DNA from: DATFYI01 sp035315125
GTDB lineage: Bacteria; Chloroflexota; Anaerolineae; Anaerolineales; Anaerolineaceae
DNA length: 5,392 nucleotides
NCBI GenBank assembly: GCA_035315125.1
Contig: DATFYI010000150.1
Span: 1-5,392 of the forward strand
Direction of reading: 5' to 3'
Every line of letters starts with the position of its first letter. The first letter of the stretch is position 1. Positions 3,057 through 5,392 of the stretch are shown here, one piece after another. The position numbers and the translations under genes are program-made. The notes beneath the pieces were generated by a model. It ran no database searches. It saw only the letters and a program-made list of their open reading frames with translations, and was not told where the DNA came from.

Positions 3057-5392
3057 CTAGCGCGTCAGTGTTTGATATAATGTTTCCGTTTGTGGGGATG
3101 GCTGGAGATTGAACTCGTCTTGAAGTGTTCGCCGGCATAGATCGTATTGTCGCTCCACTGCCGCCCGGTTACCCATTGCGGCATGAATGCGCATGGCCAG
3201 GCGGTGAGCAGCTTCCAGGCAGTGATCCTGCTCGAGGGCGTGTTGGCAGTACTTTAGAGCAGTCTCGTACTGTCGTTTTTCAAGATACAAGCCGGTCAAT
3301 TCCAACAGTGCGTCGATGTAGATTTGGTGCAGTCTCTGGCGCTCTAACACCACCCAGGTCTCATCCACTTCTGGCAGATAAGAGCCCTTGTAGGTTTTTA
3401 AAGCGGCCCGCAGGTGGCTGGCCTTTTTATCCAGGTTATCTGACTGTTGAGCTTCGTTTATCTCCCTTAAAAAGGTTTCTACATCATACTCATAATCCAG
3501 ATAATGGTTGAAGTAATAAGTTTCGTCCTTAAACAAAACAATATCTTTACCGGCAGCATGGCGCAGCCGGTACATATTATTTTTAAAACGCAACTTCAAT
3601 TCGGCCGGAGAGGACTCGGGCCAGAATGCCAGTCCAATCTGCTCTTTGGTGAGGCCCTCTGGATGAGTAAGCAAATAAAAGAATAGATCACAGGCTTCCT
3701 GTGCCTGCCAATCCGTACTGGTCAAGATGTGATCTCCGGTCTTGACCTGTAAACGCCCGAGCGCCTGTACGAATAGACGAGGTGGTGCAAACGGAACACT
3801 TGAAGCCTGCCTCCGCAGATGACGTCTTAATGAAGGCAGCTCTTGCTCGTACTGTAGAATTAACTTGACCAAATCACCTACCAGTGGGTTATAGTCATTA
3901 TCGTGCTGCATTTGCTCAAGCGTTTGATAAACCTCACGAGCTGTTACGGATAACGCCACCCGGTTGTTCTGGATTGGCGCCAGGGCAAAGATCGCCTTAA
4001 GATGAGCGATTGCTTCAGCCTTCTGACCATTAACAAAGCTGACTGCTGTTAAGAAGATGTGGGCACGGGCTGCTTCGATTTTGTAATCTTCGACAGAGAA
4101 ATACTCCGCCGCTTCTTTTAAAACTGGCAGCGCCTCCGCACAAGCTTTTTTAATAGTATACAAAGCGCCCCATTCCAGCTGTAGCAGGTTTTTCTCAAAG
4201 GGCGAGCCGCCATCTTGCAAACGCTCACTGGCCGCCTGCAGAAGATCGGCTGCATGACGGTAATGCGCGTGCTGTCGGGCCAGAGCTGCTTCGTCCAGGT
4301 CGAGGTAGAAGGACAGCACTCGTTCTTTGACGTTATCGGCAATCAGGCGAGCCTGGCGGTAGGCCTCACGTGCCTCTTCAGTCGCATCCATATCCCGATA
4401 GAGCTCACCGATACTGGCCAGGGTATATCCCTCCAGCCGGGGGTAAGATCCGGCCCGGGCGTATTGGATAGCCTTTTCAAAGGTAGAGGCTGCTTCTTCA
4501 AAATTACCACGGATGTGCTGTAGAAGACCCAGGTTGTTAAGCAAATTGGACATCCAGACGAAGTTGTCTTTGGACTGCCAATACTCCAACGAACGGGTAT
4601 AAGTCAGTTCGGCTTCCTCGTATCTGCCCAGAATCTCCAGCACCATCCCCATTTCAATCAACAACCGGGCGACGGATTGGTCGTCTTCTATGGCCTGAAA
4701 TGCCTTTAGCGAGCGATCGAACCAGGTCAACGATGCTTTCATCAGGCCTTGATGGTACAGGCACATTGCTTTTGCCCGGTAAGCTTCAGCTTGAACCTGC
4801 AAACTTTTCACCGTCTGCCCATCACACAATACCAGCGCCCGCTCGGCGTCAGCCAGGGAACGCTGGTAATCGCCCAGCAAACGGTAAGCCACTGATCGGC
4901 GTGACAGCGTCAATGCCATCTGGAAAGGCGCCTGGCCTGGCTCAAGCGCTGAAATAGCCTGGTTAAGCAAATCCAGCCCTTTGTTTATGTCACTGTGCAT
5001 CATCACCAGCACGCCCTCCAGTGATAATAAGGCCGGCCGGCTGGTCAATAGCTCTGCTGGCAGTGCGCCCATCCAATCATTGAGCATGACCAGTTTACCT
5101 CCTGATATCAGCGGCGCCCCGGCCTGCTCGATCATGTTGGCAATGGCTTCCATCTGACCCAGCCGTTGATAGACACTGTATGCTCGTTCCCAATCCCGCC
5201 GGTTGGCGTACACTTCTGCCAACCGCATTTGTATCAGCTCGGCTTCCTTAGGACGGTTGTGCTGGATACGGTTTTGTAAGAAATCCCTAAATAGATGGTG
5301 ATAGCGCAAAAAAAGCTGATCTTCGCCGATTGGCAGGATAAACAGGTTGCGCATCATGACTGCATCCATCAGGGCATCCCAATCGCGATCCA
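3057..5392 (-). CDS. MalT-like TPR regulator with C-terminal SARP (wHTH + BTAD) domain, 5' end outside window
   Basis: The frame is open to the right edge, so the N-terminus is missing; 777 residues are visible. Numbering from the Met codon at 5369, residues 1-36 match the end of the MalT-type STAND ATPase module (RNLFILPIGEDQ, then LRYHHLFRDFLQNRI). Residues 40-480 are TPR-like helical repeats, clear in GRYEEAELTYTRSLEYW (248-264), GNFEEAASTFEKAIQYA (288-304) and ATEEAREAYRQARLIA (329-344). Residues 531-620 form a winged-helix DNA-binding domain of the OmpR/SARP kind (VQALGRLQVKTGD, LTKEQIGLAFWPESSP, KNNMYRLRHAAG). Residues 625-770 are a BTAD domain (AALKTYKGSYLPEVDETWV, YETALKYCQHALEQD, AVERQYDLCRRTLQDEF). 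Such proteins are transcriptional activators in which a STAND ATPase and TPRs sense a ligand or partner. The output is not the C-terminal LuxR-type HTH of MalT itself; a SARP module replaces it. The stop codon TAG is at 3059-3057. The adjacent promoter with direct repeats (2838-2861) is a natural candidate target. Confidence 0.93.
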   Translation of the reverse strand, partial: DRDWDALMDAVMMRNLFILPIGEDQLFLRYHHLFRDFLQNRIQHNRPKEAELIQMRLAEVYANRRDWERAYSVYQRLGQMEAIANMIEQAGAPLISGGKLVMLNDWMGALPAELLTSRPALLSLEGVLVMMHSDINKGLDLLNQAISALEPGQAPFQMALTLSRRSVAYRLLGDYQRSLADAERALVLCDGQTVKSLQVQAEAYRAKAMCLYHQGLMKASLTWFDRSLKAFQAIEDDQSVARLLIEMGMVLEILGRYEEAELTYTRSLEYWQSKDNFVWMSNLLNNLGLLQHIRGNFEEAASTFEKAIQYARAGSYPRLEGYTLASIGELYRDMDATEEAREAYRQARLIADNVKERVLSFYLDLDEAALARQHAHYRHAADLLQAASERLQDGGSPFEKNLLQLEWGALYTIKKACAEALPVLKEAAEYFSVEDYKIEAARAHIFLTAVSFVNGQKAEAIAHLKAIFALAPIQNNRVALSVTAREVYQTLEQMQHDNDYNPLVGDLVKLILQYEQELPSLRRHLRRQASSVPFAPPRLFVQALGRLQVKTGDHILTSTDWQAQEACDLFFYLLTHPEGLTKEQIGLAFWPESSPAELKLRFKNNMYRLRHAAGKDIVLFKDETYYFNHYLDYEYDVETFLREINEAQQSDNLDKKASHLRAALKTYKGSYLPEVDETWVVLERQRLHQIYIDALLELTGLYLEKRQYETALKYCQHALEQDHCLEAAHRLAMRIHAAMGNRAAVERQYDLCRRTLQDEFNLQPSPQTETLYQTLTR

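Noticed and set aside
2905..3060. 51-codon plus-strand ORF after the regulator gene
   Set aside because: No ribosome-binding site, it runs through two inverted repeats into the regulator's stop region, and its product matches nothing I recognise.
3125..4957. Several plus-strand and alternative-frame ORFs inside the regulator gene
   Set aside because: They are antisense or out-of-frame shadows of a continuous, well-supported TPR/SARP coding sequence and have no ribosome-binding sites of note.

Overview
This 5.4 kb window comes from a bacterium of roughly balanced base composition. Every supportable gene lies on the minus strand, so transcription runs from position 5392 towards 1. The most likely source is the phylum Chloroflexota (Anaerolineae and relatives). 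That is an inference from gene content: a MalT-like TPR regulator carrying a C-terminal SARP-type (wHTH + BTAD) output domain, an NHLP-clan peptide of the Os1348 kind, a stand-alone GAF-HD-GYP protein and a CelD/FemAB-like acyltransferase. No rRNA or core marker gene is present to confirm it.

Layout in order of transcription: (1) 5392-3057, the C-terminal 777 residues of a large regulator, cut by the window edge. (2) 3056-2778, a regulatory gap with an imperfect long inverted repeat, a probable terminator for the regulator, and a promoter whose -35 zone is replaced by two perfect tandem 12-bp repeats. (3) 2777-2712, a 21-codon gene with a strong Shine-Dalgarno sequence, encoding a peptide that ends in a Gly/Ala tail; it is too short for usual gene calling. 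(4) 2711-2197, a 515-bp gap without a convincing gene but dense in hairpins. It has overlapping GC-rich stems just after the peptide gene, then a run of five stem-loops (2544-2372) whose wobble pairs and GNRA loops mostly fit a minus-strand RNA. (5) 2196-1915, a 93-residue NHLP-clan (nitrile-hydratase-leader-like) protein. (6) 1858-635, a GAF + HD-GYP cyclic-di-GMP phosphodiesterase, probably co-transcribed with the NHLP gene. (7) 634-363, a gap with a perfect 17-bp hairpin and a promoter. (8) 362-1, the N-terminal part of a GNAT/FemAB-like acyltransferase that runs off the window.

The most interesting unit is the regulator, the repeat-bearing promoter and the tiny peptide. SARP regulators are known to bind short direct repeats immediately upstream of a -10 box, and the arrangement here has that form, though with a 12-bp period instead of the classical 11. 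A reasonable hypothesis is that the regulator switches on the Gly-tailed peptide, with the structured RNA and the NHLP/HD-GYP genes downstream as part of the same locus. Whether the peptide is a signal, a RiPP-like precursor or a leader peptide cannot be decided from this sequence. No peptide-modifying enzyme or transporter is visible in the window.
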